A DNA stretch of 64,000 bases from Segnochrobactrum spirostomi (GCF_009600605.1 NZ_VWNA01000001.1:2280501-2344500), one strand, 5' to 3'; shown: positions 1-9,310, counted from the stretch's first letter. Notes: generated by a model not told the origin, from the sequence alone. Program-made: numbers and translations.

Positions 1-238
1 TCGCGAGCTCGCGCAAGGCGCGGTTCGCCGTCATCCGGCTGACCCCGAGCTCCGAGACGAGTTCGTTTTCCGACGGCACCCGGGCGTTCGGCGGCCATTC
101 GCCGCTCTGGATGCGGGCGAGGATCATCTGCTTGACGCCGGCATAAAGCGGCCCCGGCTCGCCGCCGAGCGCGCGCAGGCTGGAGCGGCCGCGGCCGCTC
201 GCGCCAGGCTTCGTCTCAGGGGCTCCGGATTTCAGCAC
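1..238 (-). CDS. GntR-family (HutC-like) transcriptional regulator, 5' part only
   Basis: This is the N-terminal part of a GntR regulator; the gene runs off the left window edge. The GTG start at 238 has a GAAGGA ribosome site about ten bases upstream. After a low-complexity leader of about 30 residues comes the winged-helix signature: a helix with LYAGVKQMIL, then SGEWPPNARVPSENELV, then the recognition segment SELGVSRMTANRALREL. The R-x-T-x-N-R-A-L pattern is typical of the HutC/FarR subfamily. It is divergent from an amino-acid ABC transporter, so it may be the local repressor of that operon (inference). The effector domain is outside the window, so the ligand cannot be judged. Confidence 0.85.
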   Translation of the reverse strand, partial: MLKSGAPETKPGASGRGRSSLRALGGEPGPLYAGVKQMILARIQSGEWPPNARVPSENELVSELGVSRMTANRALRELA

Positions 239-319
239 GCGCCCATTCCTTCGGCAGGTTGCCAGTGTGCCCAAAGCTTGGGATATTTTCGGCTTGCGCA
301 CCAGCAAAATCTATCTATG

Positions 320-337
320 GTTCCCTATACAAGGGAC
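320..337. promoter_or_regulatory. Candidate GntR-type operator between divergent genes
   Basis: A short imperfect palindrome, TCCCT-atac(a)-AGGGA with a partial GT/AC extension, lies between the divergent GntR regulator and the binding-protein gene, about 60 bases upstream of the latter. GntR regulators usually bind short palindromes in such places. Arms this short can arise by chance. Confidence 0.3.
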
Positions 338-397
338 GCTCGCCCGCGCCGCGGCGCGGGAATCAAGATCCGCCAACCGATCCAGAAGGAACATGAG

Positions 398-1246
398 ATG
401 ACGCTTCGTGCCCTCTTTGCCGCCGGCGCGCTGACGCTCGCCACCGCGGCCGCCTTCGTGGCCCCGGCTTCCGCCAAGGAATGGAAGTCGGTCACCATCG
501 CGACCGAGGGCGCCTACGCGCCCTGGAACCTGACCAATCCGGACGGCACGCTCGGCGGCTTCGAGGTGGAGCTCACCAAGAATCTCTGCGAGCGCCTCAA
601 GATCGAGTGCAAGTTCATCACGTCCGATTGGGACGGCATGATCCCGGCGCTCAAGGCCGGCAAGTTCGACATGATGATGGACGCCGTCTCCATCACCCCG
701 GAGCGTGAAGAGGTGATCGCCTTCACCTCGCCCTATGCCGCGACCCCGGCCTCGTTCGCCGTCGCCAAGGATAGCGGCCTGACCCTGCCCGGCACCGGCA
801 CCACGGTGAAGCTCACCGGCGACGCCGCCCATGACAAGGCGACCGTCGACGCCCTGCGCACCGCGCTCAAGGGCAAGACCATCGGGATCCAGACCGCGAC
901 CATCTACACGAAGTTCGTCTACGACAACTTCAAGGACATCGCGACGATCCGCGAGTACAAGACCGCGCCGGAGCACGATCTCGACCTCGCCGCCGGCCGC
1001 ATCGACGCCGCCTTCGACGACGACACCTATTTCGCCGCCGCCTTCTCCAAGCCGGAGAACGCCAACCTGATGATCGCCGGGCCGGAAATCGGCGGCACCA
1101 TCTGGGGCAAGGGCGAAGGCTTCGGTCTGCGCAAGGAAGACACCGAGCTCAAGGCGCTGTTCGACAAGGCGATCGCCGAGGCCATCGCCGACGGCACGGT
1201 GAAGACCCTCAGCGAGAAGTGGTTCAAGATCGACGTCACGCCCTGA
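398..1246 (+). CDS. Polar amino-acid ABC transporter substrate-binding protein (LAO/HisJ-like)
   Basis: Periplasmic binding protein of 282 residues. Residues 1-26 form a signal peptide with an Ala-rich hydrophobic core and an ASA cleavage site before KEW. The mature part is a family-3 solute-binding fold: EGAYAPWNLTNPDGTLGGFE, then DWDGMIPALKAGKFDMMMDA and SITPEREEVIAFTSPY, motifs shared by lysine/arginine/ornithine and histidine binding proteins. I chose the ATG at 398 because it directly precedes the signal peptide and follows a CAGAAGGA ribosome site. It heads a four-gene cluster with two permeases and an ATPase. The 210-base gap to the next gene may allow separate mRNA levels for the binding protein. 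Confidence 0.93.
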   Translation: MTLRALFAAGALTLATAAAFVAPASAKEWKSVTIATEGAYAPWNLTNPDGTLGGFEVELTKNLCERLKIECKFITSDWDGMIPALKAGKFDMMMDAVSITPEREEVIAFTSPYAATPASFAVAKDSGLTLPGTGTTVKLTGDAAHDKATVDALRTALKGKTIGIQTATIYTKFVYDNFKDIATIREYKTAPEHDLDLAAGRIDAAFDDDTYFAAAFSKPENANLMIAGPEIGGTIWGKGEGFGLRKEDTELKALFDKAIAEAIADGTVKTLSEKWFKIDVTP

Positions 1247-1457
1247 TCGGTCGCCTCGAGCGGCGGTCGCCGCAGACCCTGCCGCCGCCCGGTTCCCCCC
1301 GGGCGGCGCATTTGCGGCGGCGCGAGCCGGATAGGATTGGCCCGGAACTTGCCGGGCAGACGCCGGGACTGCGGCCCGCCCGACGGGGCGGGCGGCGGCG
1401 CGGCTTGAGCGGGACGCTGGCCCCGACGCGGTGCGGTTCGGGCGGGAACGATCCGGA

Positions 1458-2183
1458 ATGATGGAAACACTCGGGCTCATCGGGTTCGGCACCGGCGGTT
1501 GGGGCGCCCTGCTCGTCGCCGGCGCCGCGATGACCTTCGCGGTCACGCTCGGCGCGCTCGCCGTCGGCGCGGTGCTCGGCACCCTCGTCGCCACCGCCAA
1601 GCTGTCGAAGAGCCGGCTCGCCCGCATTCTCGGCGACGCCTACACCACGGTGTTCCGCGGCGTGCCGGAACTCCTCGTCATCTATCTCATCTATTTCGGC
1701 GGCTCGACCGGCTTGACCGCGCTCGCCCGGCTGTTCGGGCAGGAGGGCTTCTGGGGCATGCCGGCCTTCGTCTCCGGCGCGCTCGCCGTCGGCGTCATCT
1801 CCGGCGCCTATCAGGCGGAGGTCTATCGCGGCTCCTTCCTCGCCGTCGGCAAGGGCGAGCTCGAGGCGGCCCGCGCGATCGGCATGCCGGTCTGGCTGCG
1901 CTTCCGCCGCATCGTCGCGCCGCAGGTGATGCGCTTCGCGCTCCCCGGCCTCGGCTATGTCTGGCAGCTCAACCTCAAGGATTCCGCGCTCGTGTCCGTC
2001 ACCGGCCTCGCCGAATTGATGCGCACCAGCCAGATGGCGGCCGGCTCCACCCACCGCTACTTCCTGTTCTACGTCGTCGGCGGGGCGCTCTATCTCGTGC
2101 TGACGAGCCTGTCGGGCCGCGTCTTCGACAGCGCCGAGGCGCGCATGGCGAAGACCTTCCCCCGCGGCATCGGCCGGAGCTGA
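1458..2183 (+). CDS. Polar amino-acid ABC transporter permease (HisQ-like)
   Basis: Inner-membrane permease of about 241 residues with several hydrophobic helices. The cytoplasmic EAA loop is clear: YRGSFLAVGKGELEAARAIG followed by a conserved P-Q. The size and motif fit the HisQ/GlnP group. Two adjacent ATG codons (1458 and 1461) are both possible starts. The next permease begins eight bases after the stop, so the two are co-transcribed. It should form the heterodimeric channel with the downstream permease and use the downstream ATPase. The substrate is probably a basic or polar amino acid, from family membership and not from any residue I can single out. Confidence 0.9.
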   Translation: MMETLGLIGFGTGGWGALLVAGAAMTFAVTLGALAVGAVLGTLVATAKLSKSRLARILGDAYTTVFRGVPELLVIYLIYFGGSTGLTALARLFGQEGFWGMPAFVSGALAVGVISGAYQAEVYRGSFLAVGKGELEAARAIGMPVWLRFRRIVAPQVMRFALPGLGYVWQLNLKDSALVSVTGLAELMRTSQMAAGSTHRYFLFYVVGGALYLVLTSLSGRVFDSAEARMAKTFPRGIGRS

Positions 2184-2191
2184 GAGGCGCG

Positions 2192-2917
2192 ATGCTCGAT
2201 CTTCCCTTCCTCGCCGACACGATGACCAAGCTGCTGGCGGCGGTGCCGACCACGCTCGCGCTGTTCGGCCTCTCGGTCAGCGGCGGCGCCGTGCTCGCGA
2301 TCGGCCTCGCGATGATGCGTGTCAGCGGCAACCCGTTCCTCGACCGCCCGGCGCGGGCCTACATCTACGTCTTCCGCGGCTCGCCGCTGCTGATCCAGAT
2401 GTTCCTGCTCTATTACGGCCTGAGCCAGTTCCCGGCGGTGCGGCACTCGTTCGCGTGGCCGGTGCTGCGCGATCCGTTCGCCTGCGCCACGATCTCGCTC
2501 GCGCTCTGCACCGGCGGCTATGCGGCGGAGATCTTCCGCGGCGGCATCCTCTCGGTGCCGGCCCGAGAGGTGGAGGCGGCGCGCTCGATCGGCATGTCGG
2601 GCGTGCTCTTGTGGCGGCGCATCATCGCCCCGATCGCGCTGCGCCAGGCGCTGCCGGCCTATTCGACCGAAATCATCCTGATGGTGAAATCGACGGCGCT
2701 CGCGAGCCTCGTCACCGTCTGGGAGGTGACCGGCGTCGCCCAGCGCATCATCGCCCAGACCTATCGCAGCATGGAGGTCTTCCTCTGCGCCGCGCTGATC
2801 TACCTCGTCCTCAATTTCATCATCGCGCGCATCGTCGCCTTGATCGAATATCGCCTGTCGCCGCATCTGCGCCCGCGCCCCGACACGACGGCGGCCCGGA
2901 CGGCGAATGCCGCCTGA
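2192..2917 (+). CDS. Polar amino-acid ABC transporter permease (HisM-like)
   Basis: Second membrane subunit, 241 residues. It opens with [20 protein letters not shown] and carries a conserved [16 protein letters not shown] stretch and an EAA loop ([14 protein letters not shown]). The ATG at 2192 lies just behind a GAGAGGCGCG ribosome site. It overlaps or abuts the ATPase gene downstream, consistent with one operon. Its resemblance to the first permease is that of paralogous HisQ/HisM subunits. Confidence 0.9.
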   Translation: MLDLPFLADTMTKLLAAVPTTLALFGLSVSGGAVLAIGLAMMRVSGNPFLDRPARAYIYVFRGSPLLIQMFLLYYGLSQFPAVRHSFAWPVLRDPFACATISLALCTGGYAAEIFRGGILSVPAREVEAARSIGMSGVLLWRRIIAPIALRQALPAYSTEIILMVKSTALASLVTVWEVTGVAQRIIAQTYRSMEVFLCAALIYLVLNFIIARIVALIEYRLSPHLRPRPDTTAARTANAA

Positions 2918-2939
2918 AGCCCTTTCGGAGATCCTGAGC

Positions 2940-3719
2940 ATGGCCGCCCCATCCACGCCGGCGCTCGTGGTTCACAATCTGCACAAGTCGTTCGGCGCGC
3001 TCGAGGTTCTGAAGGGCATCTCGCTCACCGCGAACGAAGGCGACGTGATCTCGATCCTCGGGTCGAGTGGCTCCGGCAAGAGCACGCTTCTGCGCTGCAT
3101 CAACCTTCTGGAGACGCCGGATTCCGGCGAGATCGTCGTCGCCGGCGAGGCGATCGAGATGAAGCCGCGCCGCGACGGCAAGCTGGTGCCGGCGAGCCGC
3201 CGTCAGGTCGACCGCATCCGCTCCGAACTCGGCATGGTGTTCCAGAGCTTCAATCTCTGGTCCCACATGACGATCCTCGAGAACGTCATCGAGGGGCCCG
3301 TCCACGTGCAGAAGCGGCCGCGCGCCGACTGCGTCGCAGAGGCCGAGACGCTGCTCGAGAAGGTCGGCATCGCCGACAAGCGCAATTTCTACCCGGCGCA
3401 CCTGTCCGGCGGACAGCAGCAGCGCGCGGCGATTGCCCGCGCGCTCGCCATGCGCCCGAAGGCGATGCTGTTCGACGAGCCGACCTCGGCGCTCGATCCG
3501 GAACTCGTCGGCGAAGTGCTGAAGGTGATGCGGGCGCTCGCCGAGGAGGGCCGCACCATGCTCGTCGTCACCCACGAGATGGCCTTCGCCCGCAACGTGT
3601 CGAACCGCGTGATCTTCATGGAGCGCGGCATCATCGCCGCCGAAGGCACGCCGAAGGAATTGTTCGAAGACAGCGCCTCCGACCGCTTCCGCCGCTTCGT
3701 GACGGGTCATCAGGTTTAG
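2940..3719 (+). CDS. Polar amino-acid ABC transporter ATP-binding protein (HisP/GlnQ-like)
   Basis: ATPase subunit, 259 residues from the ATG at 2940. An upstream ATG at 2907 would overlap the permease and add an atypical leader. Walker [10 protein letters not shown] near residue 41, Q-loop in [13 protein letters not shown], signature LSGGQQQR, Walker B KAMLFDEP and the switch histidine in VVTHEM are all intact. The REL-rich linker before the Q-loop ([20 protein letters not shown]) is longer than in GlnQ and matches the HisP type used for basic amino acids. It ends six bases before the convergent regulator gene. Confidence 0.93.
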   Translation: MAAPSTPALVVHNLHKSFGALEVLKGISLTANEGDVISILGSSGSGKSTLLRCINLLETPDSGEIVVAGEAIEMKPRRDGKLVPASRRQVDRIRSELGMVFQSFNLWSHMTILENVIEGPVHVQKRPRADCVAEAETLLEKVGIADKRNFYPAHLSGGQQQRAAIARALAMRPKAMLFDEPTSALDPELVGEVLKVMRALAEEGRTMLVVTHEMAFARNVSNRVIFMERGIIAAEGTPKELFEDSASDRFRRFVTGHQV

Positions 3720-3725
3720 CAGCCT

Positions 3726-4451
3726 TCACGCCGCGCCGGCGTCGAGGTCGCGTTCGGGCCGGCCGCCGGGCGTCAGGCCGCGCACGAGGCGGAGGAAGCG
3801 GGCGAGGCTCTTGTCGGGCTCCGGGGAGAAGGTCTCCGTCGTCGCCCGGCCTTCGCTGATGCGGTCGAGGCGGAAGGTGCGGAAGTCGGCGCGCAATTCG
3901 CACCACGCCCCGAGCGTCCACTTGCCGCCCCAGAAGAACAGGCCGAGCGGGCGCACCCGCCGCTCGCTCTCCTCGCCGGTCTCCTTGCGATAGACGATGA
4001 CGACGATCCGCCGTGTCTTGAGCGCCGCGTCGAGCATGTCGAGCCGGGCGCGGATCGCCGCCGCGGCATCGGTCGAGGGGGCGAACATCGGCGTCGCGGC
4101 GAGCCGGGCGGAGAGGTCCGGCGGCAGCACGGCGGCGATCTTGGCGAGCGCCGACGCGGCCCCCGCCGCATGCCGTCCGCCGGCCCAGGCCTCCACCATC
4201 CGCGCCCCGACGGCGAGCGCCTCGATCTCGGCGCGGTCGAACATCAAGGGCGGCAGCAGGAAGCCGGCGCGCAGCACATAGCCGGCGCCCGCCGCCCCGT
4301 CGATCGGCACGCCCGAGGCGACCAGATCGGCGACGTCGCGATAGATCGTCCGCTCGGAGACCTCGAGCCGGCCTGCGAGGGTGCGGGCGGTGACGAGGCG
4401 ACCGTCGCGCAATTCCTGGATCAGCCGAAAAAGCCGGTCGGCGCGTCGCAC
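3726..4451 (-). CDS. YafY-type WYL-domain transcriptional regulator
   Basis: Regulator of 241 residues. The N-terminal winged helix is of the HTH_11 (DeoR-like) type: RADRLFRLIQELRDGRLVTA, then SERTIYRDVADL, followed by the family-typical GVPIDGAAGAGYVLR. The C-terminal half is a WYL domain, with RIVVIVYRKETGEESERRVRPLGL and a W-x-L-G-A-W-C-E-L-R stretch. Regulators of this arrangement in alphaproteobacteria often sit beside a VOC-family gene and recognise a palindrome containing CTGACAG. Here the VOC gene lies upstream on the same strand and such a palindrome lies upstream of that gene, so regulation of the pair is likely (inference). Confidence 0.88.
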   Translation of the reverse strand: MRRADRLFRLIQELRDGRLVTARTLAGRLEVSERTIYRDVADLVASGVPIDGAAGAGYVLRAGFLLPPLMFDRAEIEALAVGARMVEAWAGGRHAAGAASALAKIAAVLPPDLSARLAATPMFAPSTDAAAAIRARLDMLDAALKTRRIVVIVYRKETGEESERRVRPLGLFFWGGKWTLGAWCELRADFRTFRLDRISEGRATTETFSPEPDKSLARFLRLVRGLTPGGRPERDLDAGAA

Positions 4452-4504
4452 GGCCGCGAACCTCCCTCGTGTCGTCGTCGCCCCTGGCAGCCGGCTCGAG
4501 CCCT

Positions 4505-4954
4505 TTAGCGGGCCGGGCCGAGACCGATCCGGTTGCCGGCGCTGTCGCGCACCAGCGCGACGGCGCGGCCGCGCTCCGCCGCCGGCGTGGGAGAAGTTTC
4601 GCCGATCCGGGCGAACCGCGAAAGGGCTGCGGCGAGCGGGTTATCCGTGCCGCCCGTCGCCGCGGCCGGCTGCGCCGCCGCGCGGCGCGTGTCCGCGTCA
4701 CCGGCGACGGGACCCGGCTCTGAGGTTTCGGTCGGGTAGATGGCGAGCTGAAGTCCGCCCGAGACGTCGCGGCGCACGGTGACGCCGAACACGGTCTCGT
4801 AGGTGTCGATCGCCTGCTCGAGATCGGCGCGCGGGATCTCGAGCCAGAGCGCGACGGTCGGCCGGGGCCGCCGCAGGTCCGGCGTGCGCCGTTCGCTCAC
4901 CGGCGCGCGGGCCTCTCGGGGTCTCGGTTGGTCGATGGTCCGTCCTCGAAACAT
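4505..4954 (-). CDS. VOC-family (glyoxalase/bleomycin-resistance-like) protein
   Basis: Small protein of 149 residues. The central part, RPTVALWLEIPRADLEQAID followed by YETVFGVTV, is the start of a VOC beta-alpha-beta module, and ALVRDSAGNRIGLG at the end is the usual D-x-x-G-N-x-x-G-L strand. An insertion rich in Ala, Thr and Pro (about residues 75-115) replaces the middle of the usual domain. Catalytic activity is not evident: metal-ligand His/Glu residues cannot be assigned. Start chosen at 4954, behind CGAGGT. It is probably transcribed with the downstream WYL regulator. Confidence 0.7.
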   Translation of the reverse strand: MFRGRTIDQPRPREARAPVSERRTPDLRRPRPTVALWLEIPRADLEQAIDTYETVFGVTVRRDVSGGLQLAIYPTETSEPGPVAGDADTRRAAAQPAAATGGTDNPLAAALSRFARIGETSPTPAAERGRAVALVRDSAGNRIGLGPAR

Positions 4955-5040
4955 GGGTAGACCTCGCGGAATGAGTGCCGATGCCACGGTTTTCGGGCTC
5001 CCCGCCGCCCGCCGTGTCGCACCCTTTCGATAGCGCACCC

Positions 5041-5064
5041 CTCCTGACAGCCCACTGTCAGGAG
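5041..5064. promoter_or_regulatory. Perfect inverted repeat, probable WYL-regulator operator
   Basis: Ten-base perfect arms CTCCTGACAG and CTGTCAGGAG are separated by CCCA. The site is 87 bases upstream of the VOC gene, so it lies in the promoter zone of the VOC-WYL operon. It also lies 16 bases beyond the stop of the converging-side LivH-like gene and could act as a hairpin, but no T-run follows. The CTGACAG/CTGTCAG core favours an operator. Confidence 0.6.
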
Positions 5065-5079
5065 ACTGGGATGTCCCCT

Positions 5080-6032
5080 TCACGGCATGCGGTCCGGCTC
5101 GCCGCGAGAGGGTGCGAGCCCGGACGGGCGCAGCACGAAGAGCGCGACGAGGAGGCCGAAGACGCCGACATCGCGCCATTCGCCGCCGAAGGCGGCAGCC
5201 CATCCCGTCTCGATCAGGCCGAGCACCAGCCCCCGACGAGGGCCCAGCCAACCGAGCCGATGCCGCCGACGATCGCCGCGAGCAGCGCCTTCAAGGCGAC
5301 GATCAGGCTCGTGTGGAAATTGACGTTGCCGTAGAGCGCGAGCATCAGCGCTCCGGCGACGCCCGCGGCCCCGGACGACAGGATGAAGGTGACCGAGCGC
5401 ACCTCCGCCGCGTCGACCCCCATCAAGGCGGCGGCGAGCGGATCGTCGGCGACCGCCCGCCACAGCCGGCCGAACGGATGGCGGCGGATGAAGAGCACAA
5501 GGCCGCCCGACACCGCGAGGGCGAGCGCGCCGCCGAAGAGCTGCACCGGGCTCATGGCGACGGGGAACGCCACCGAGGGCACGAGCACGATCTGATGATC
5601 GACGAGCGGCGGCAGCCAATGTTCGGTGCTGCCGTTGACGATCCGGATCGCCTCCTCGAGGGCGATCGCAAGCGCGATCGTCGTCACCAGCATGGCGAGG
5701 TTGGCGCGCCCGATCACCGGGGCGATGACGAGGCGTTCGCTCGCAAAGCCGAGCATGCCGGCGGCGACGACGGCATAGAGACCGCCGAACAGGGCCGCCG
5801 GGACGAGCCCGAGCCCCGTCGAGGCCCCGATCAGCGTCATCAGGTTGAAGGTGGTGGCGGCCGAGAAGGTCGCGACCGCGCCGAAGGCGAAGTTGATGCG
5901 CCGGGAAATGCCGTAGACGAGGGCATAGGCGGTCGCGAGCAGGCCGTAGAAGGCGCCGGTCTGGAGCGCGTTCAGCGCCTGCTGGAGCGCGTAGGTGAGC
6001 GAGATGTGATGCTCCAAGGCCCGATATCCCAC
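5080..6032 (-). pseudogene. LivH-like branched-chain amino-acid ABC permease, frameshifted near the 3' end
   Basis: The first 270 codons encode a LivH-type permease: ALQTGAFYGLLATAYALVYG, RRINFAFGAV, ALEEAIRIVNGSTEHWLPP and GGIGSVGWALVGG. At about 5225 the frame ends prematurely as GGWCSA. The missing end (LVLGLIETGW then LLVALFVLRPSGL) is present in the next frame. Restoring one G in a run of five Gs joins the two halves. No binding protein, LivM or ATPase is nearby, so it is an orphan subunit. It is either a pseudogene or a homopolymer sequencing error. Confidence 0.8.
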
Positions 6033-6223
6033 CGTCGCAGTGATGCGCGCGCTCGGCTCCGGCCTCGGCCGGTTCCCGCGAGGCGGGTCGCCGTCGTGGC
6101 GATCCCGTCAGAGCGATGCTAGAGTTTCCGTGCCGAAAGCCAAGCCGTCCGGAGAGGCGGTTCTGCGGTCGAATGCGTGCCGCCCGCGGACGTTGCTCTC
6201 GGACAGCAGGAGTGGGGAACAGC

Positions 6224-6760
6224 ATGAACGCAGCGACGACGGCCGATCACGCCACCGCCTATCGGGACGCCTTCGGCGGCCTCAAGACCATCGGGCTCGC
6301 GCTCGGCGCGGCCTGCCTGCTCGGCTTCGGCCTCCTCGTCGCGCTGTCGACCGGCGGCGGCCTGTTCGCCGACAAGACGCCCTATCTCGCCCTCGAAGGC
6401 GGCGGCTTCCTCTACAATTACCGCATCGCCGAGGTGACCTACGGCCTCACCACCAAGGTGGAACGCCCGATCCCGGCGGGAACGCTGATCCGCGCCACCC
6501 TCGAGAATCCGGCCGGCGGCGCGCCGCTCGTGGTCGAGAAGACCGCGCGGGAGGGGCTCGCCAAGCTGACGCTGCAATCCCCGCCGGTGCATGGGGTCAA
6601 GGCGAACCGGCCCTATGCGGTGGATGTAAGCCTGATCGATCCCGCCGACGGCCGCGAGATCGGCCATCTCGCCACGAGCTTCAAGTCCGACCTCGACGAC
6701 ACAATCATGCCGGACAAGCCGCTGGTGGTGGGCCCGGGCTATCAGAAGCCGGCACCCTGA
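6224..6760 (+). CDS. Single-pass membrane protein of unknown function
   Basis: 178-residue protein not assigned to a family. A short cytoplasmic N-terminus with YRDAFGGLKTIGLALG leads into one transmembrane helix (about residues 20-40). The rest is a soluble, probably periplasmic domain with beta-rich segments such as LEGGGFLYNYRIAEVTYGL and FKSDLDDTIMPDKPLVVGPG. It starts at the ATG at 6224 behind AGGAGTGGGG. An ATG at 6116 in the same frame would add a leader full of Arg and Cys and is less credible. It is divergent from the LivH-like gene. Confidence 0.7.
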   Translation: MNAATTADHATAYRDAFGGLKTIGLALGAACLLGFGLLVALSTGGGLFADKTPYLALEGGGFLYNYRIAEVTYGLTTKVERPIPAGTLIRATLENPAGGAPLVVEKTAREGLAKLTLQSPPVHGVKANRPYAVDVSLIDPADGREIGHLATSFKSDLDDTIMPDKPLVVGPGYQKPAP

Positions 6761-7069
6761 GGGACTGTTCTGTAGGTTGTGGCGGGCTGTAGAGACACTT
6801 TTCGCGTTTCGGCCGCCGTGTCTGCACAGGGTGTCTTACGCTCGTCACCTGAGTATCGAAGGCTACGGGCCGACCGATTGCGGTGTGCCTTGCACGGCAT
6901 TGCAACCTTGGCGGCGCCCGTTCGCCGGATGGCGTGGCAGGGCCCCAAACGAGAAAACCGGCGTGATCGGGCACGACGGACCGCAGCGCGGTCCGAAGGG
7001 GAACGGGAGCGTTTATGCCCGGGTGGACATCCGTCCGGGATCAGTGGAGGCGCCGCGCCGCGGTGATGG
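6761..7069. other. Intergenic stretch, nothing recognised
   Basis: About 309 bases between the membrane protein and phoR. I looked for a Pho box (direct CTGTCAT-type repeats) upstream of phoR and did not find a convincing one. Reading frames here are short and lack protein-like composition. Confidence 0.5.
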
Positions 7070-8467
7070 ATGATGAGTGACGAGGCCGGCGATCCGGACG
7101 CCGAATCCTTCCCGAGTGCTCGCCCGGAGCGCCGCCCGATCCGTGGAGCCGCCATCTTCGTGGCCGGCGCTGCGGTCGCGTTTCTGGCGTGGGCGATGCT
7201 TTTCACCGGTCTCCCCTGGCAGGCGACCGCGGTCGGCACGGTGCTGGTCGTCGGCGTCGCCACGATCGTCTCTCGGGCCGGGACGCGGCCCCGTCCCCGG
7301 CGTCGGGCCGGGCTCGAGCGGACGCAATGGCCGGATGCCGGCATGAAGCTCGCCGTCGACGCGCTTCCCGATCCCTGCTTCATCACCGATGCCCGCGGGC
7401 GGCTGCGCTATGCCAACCGCGCCGCCGCGTCGCTCGGCGCGATCCAGCCGGGCGATCCGTTGTCGTTCCGCCTGCGCACCCCGAGCTTCCTCGAAGCGCT
7501 CGATCGCGTCGCGACCGGTGGCGCGACGGAGCGCATCGCCTGGGCGGAGAAGGTGCCGACCGATCTGTGGTACGAAGCGCACATCGCGCCGATCCGCATT
7601 CCCGGCCGCGCGCCGGAGGCCTCCGGCGGGCCGGATTTCGTCCTCGTCATGGTGCGCGATCTGACCGAGCAGCGCCGTGTCGAGAAATTGCGGGTCGATT
7701 TCGTGGCCAACGCGAGCCACGAACTTCGGACCCCGCTCGCCTCGCTGACGGGCTTCATCGAGACGTTGCAGGGCCCGGCGCGCAACGACGCCGCGGCGCG
7801 GGAGCGCTTCCTCGCCATCATGGCCGAGCAGGCCCGGCGCATGAAGCGCCTGATCGACGATCTCCTGAACCTCTCCCGCATCGAGATGCGCTCGCACATC
7901 CGTCCGACCGTGCCGGTCGATCTCGTCGAGATCGCCCATCAGGCCGCGGACAGCCTGGAGCCGCTCGCCGCCGAACTCGACGTCGAGATCGAACGCGCGC
8001 TCGAATGCGGTCCGCTCGTCGTCCGAGGCGACCGTGACGAGCTCGGGCAAGTGTTCGAGAACCTGATCGAGAACGCGCTGAAATACGGCACCGAGGGCAA
8101 GCGCGTGGTGATTGCCGGCGGCCGTGAGCCGGGACCGGATGGGCGCGGTCAGGTCTTCGTGACGGTGCGCGACTTCGGCGTGGGCATCGCAGCCGAGCAT
8201 CTGCCGCGCCTCACCGAGCGCTTCTACCGCATCGACAACGATGCGAGCCGGGCCCGCCGTGGAACCGGTCTTGGGCTCGCCATCGTCAAGCACATCCTCG
8301 GCCGCCATGCCGCGCGGCTCGGGATCGACAGCCGCCCCGGCGAGGGCGCAGCCTTCACCGTCCGCCTCGATGCGGCGGATGTCCCTAGCGTGACGCGGAA
8401 CGACGCTGGGGATGAGAAGAAGATCAAAGACTTAGATCTTCATAAAACCACCATGCCCGGGTCATAA
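7070..8467 (+). CDS. phoR: Phosphate regulon sensor histidine kinase PhoR
   Basis: 465-residue membrane histidine kinase. Two closely spaced hydrophobic helices (about residues 25-65) anchor it, with no large periplasmic domain, as in PhoR. A PAS-like region follows (ALPDPCFITDARGRLRYANR). The dimerisation domain has FVANASHELRTPLASLTGFI with the phospho-accepting His near residue 217. The ATPase domain shows N-box ENLIENALKYG, VRDFGVGI and RGTGLGLAIVKH. It should phosphorylate PhoB when phosphate is low and is followed by phoU and phoB. The usual pstSCAB genes between phoR and phoU are absent. An adjacent ATG at 7073 is an equally good start. Confidence 0.93.
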   Translation: MMSDEAGDPDAESFPSARPERRPIRGAAIFVAGAAVAFLAWAMLFTGLPWQATAVGTVLVVGVATIVSRAGTRPRPRRRAGLERTQWPDAGMKLAVDALPDPCFITDARGRLRYANRAAASLGAIQPGDPLSFRLRTPSFLEALDRVATGGATERIAWAEKVPTDLWYEAHIAPIRIPGRAPEASGGPDFVLVMVRDLTEQRRVEKLRVDFVANASHELRTPLASLTGFIETLQGPARNDAAARERFLAIMAEQARRMKRLIDDLLNLSRIEMRSHIRPTVPVDLVEIAHQAADSLEPLAAELDVEIERALECGPLVVRGDRDELGQVFENLIENALKYGTEGKRVVIAGGREPGPDGRGQVFVTVRDFGVGIAAEHLPRLTERFYRIDNDASRARRGTGLGLAIVKHILGRHAARLGIDSRPGEGAAFTVRLDAADVPSVTRNDAGDEKKIKDLDLHKTTMPGS

Positions 8468-8608
8468 AAGGGATGCGGTCGCGGATCGGCGGCCGCAGCC
8501 GGCAAAAAGTCATGCGCCGGCTTCGGCAGCGGTGTCCGCGACACACCTCAGTCCCTCCCGCGGACCCGCTGCGCCACGCTTTTGGTGCGGAGGGGCCGGA
8601 GTTCCGCG

Positions 8609-9310
8609 ATGTCGCAACACACCGTCGCCGCGTTCGACGAGGAGCTCACCGAGCTCGCCGGTTGGATCGCCGAAATGGGCGGCCTCGCCGAGCGTATGCT
8701 GGTGAGTGCCGTCACGGCGCTGGCCCGCATCGACACGGATCTGGCGCAGACCGTGATCGCCGATGATTACCGCCTCGACGCCGCCCAGCGGCGGATCGAG
8801 GAGAACGGCGTCGCGATCATCGCCCGCCGTCAGCCGATGGCGCGCGATCTGCGCGAGATCGTCGCTGCGATGCGCATTTCGAGTGATCTCGAGCGCGTCG
8901 GCGATCTCGCCAAGAACATCGCCAAGCGCGTCATCGCCATCAACGGCCAATATCAGTCGCAGCGGCTGGTGCTCGGCGTCGAGCACATCTCTGAAATCGC
9001 CCTCGAACAGCTCAAGTTCGTGCTCGATGCCTACACGGCGCGCGACGAGGTCGCCGCCCGGGTGGTGCGCGAACGCGACGGCGAGATCGATGCGCTCTAT
9101 ACCTCGCTGTTCCGCGAACTCCTCACCTACATGATGGAAGATCCGCGCAACATCACCTTCTGCACGCACCTCCTGTTCTGCGCGAAGAATATCGAGCGGA
9201 TCGGGGACCACGCCACCAACATCGCCGAGAGCATCCACTATCTCGCGACCGGCGAGCAGCTCGGACCCGACCGGCCCAAGCACGACGAGTTCGAAGCGAC
9301 GTCGCCTTGA
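8609..9310 (+). CDS. phoU: Phosphate signalling protein PhoU
   Basis: 233-residue all-helical protein with the two repeated PhoU three-helix bundles. The metal-binding motif E-x-x-x-D and the conserved REIVAAMRISSDLERVGDLA occur in the first half, and FCAKNIERIGDHATNIAE in the second. The start at 8609 gives the expected length of about 235. PhoU couples the Pst transporter to PhoR. The flanking genes phoR and phoB agree, while the Pst transporter must be encoded elsewhere if present. Confidence 0.95.
   Translation: MSQHTVAAFDEELTELAGWIAEMGGLAERMLVSAVTALARIDTDLAQTVIADDYRLDAAQRRIEENGVAIIARRQPMARDLREIVAAMRISSDLERVGDLAKNIAKRVIAINGQYQSQRLVLGVEHISEIALEQLKFVLDAYTARDEVAARVVRERDGEIDALYTSLFRELLTYMMEDPRNITFCTHLLFCAKNIERIGDHATNIAESIHYLATGEQLGPDRPKHDEFEATSP

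Noticed and set aside
6777..7073. 98-codon frame between the membrane protein and phoR
   Set aside because: No ribosome site, mixed basic/Pro composition and competing frames; not protein-like.
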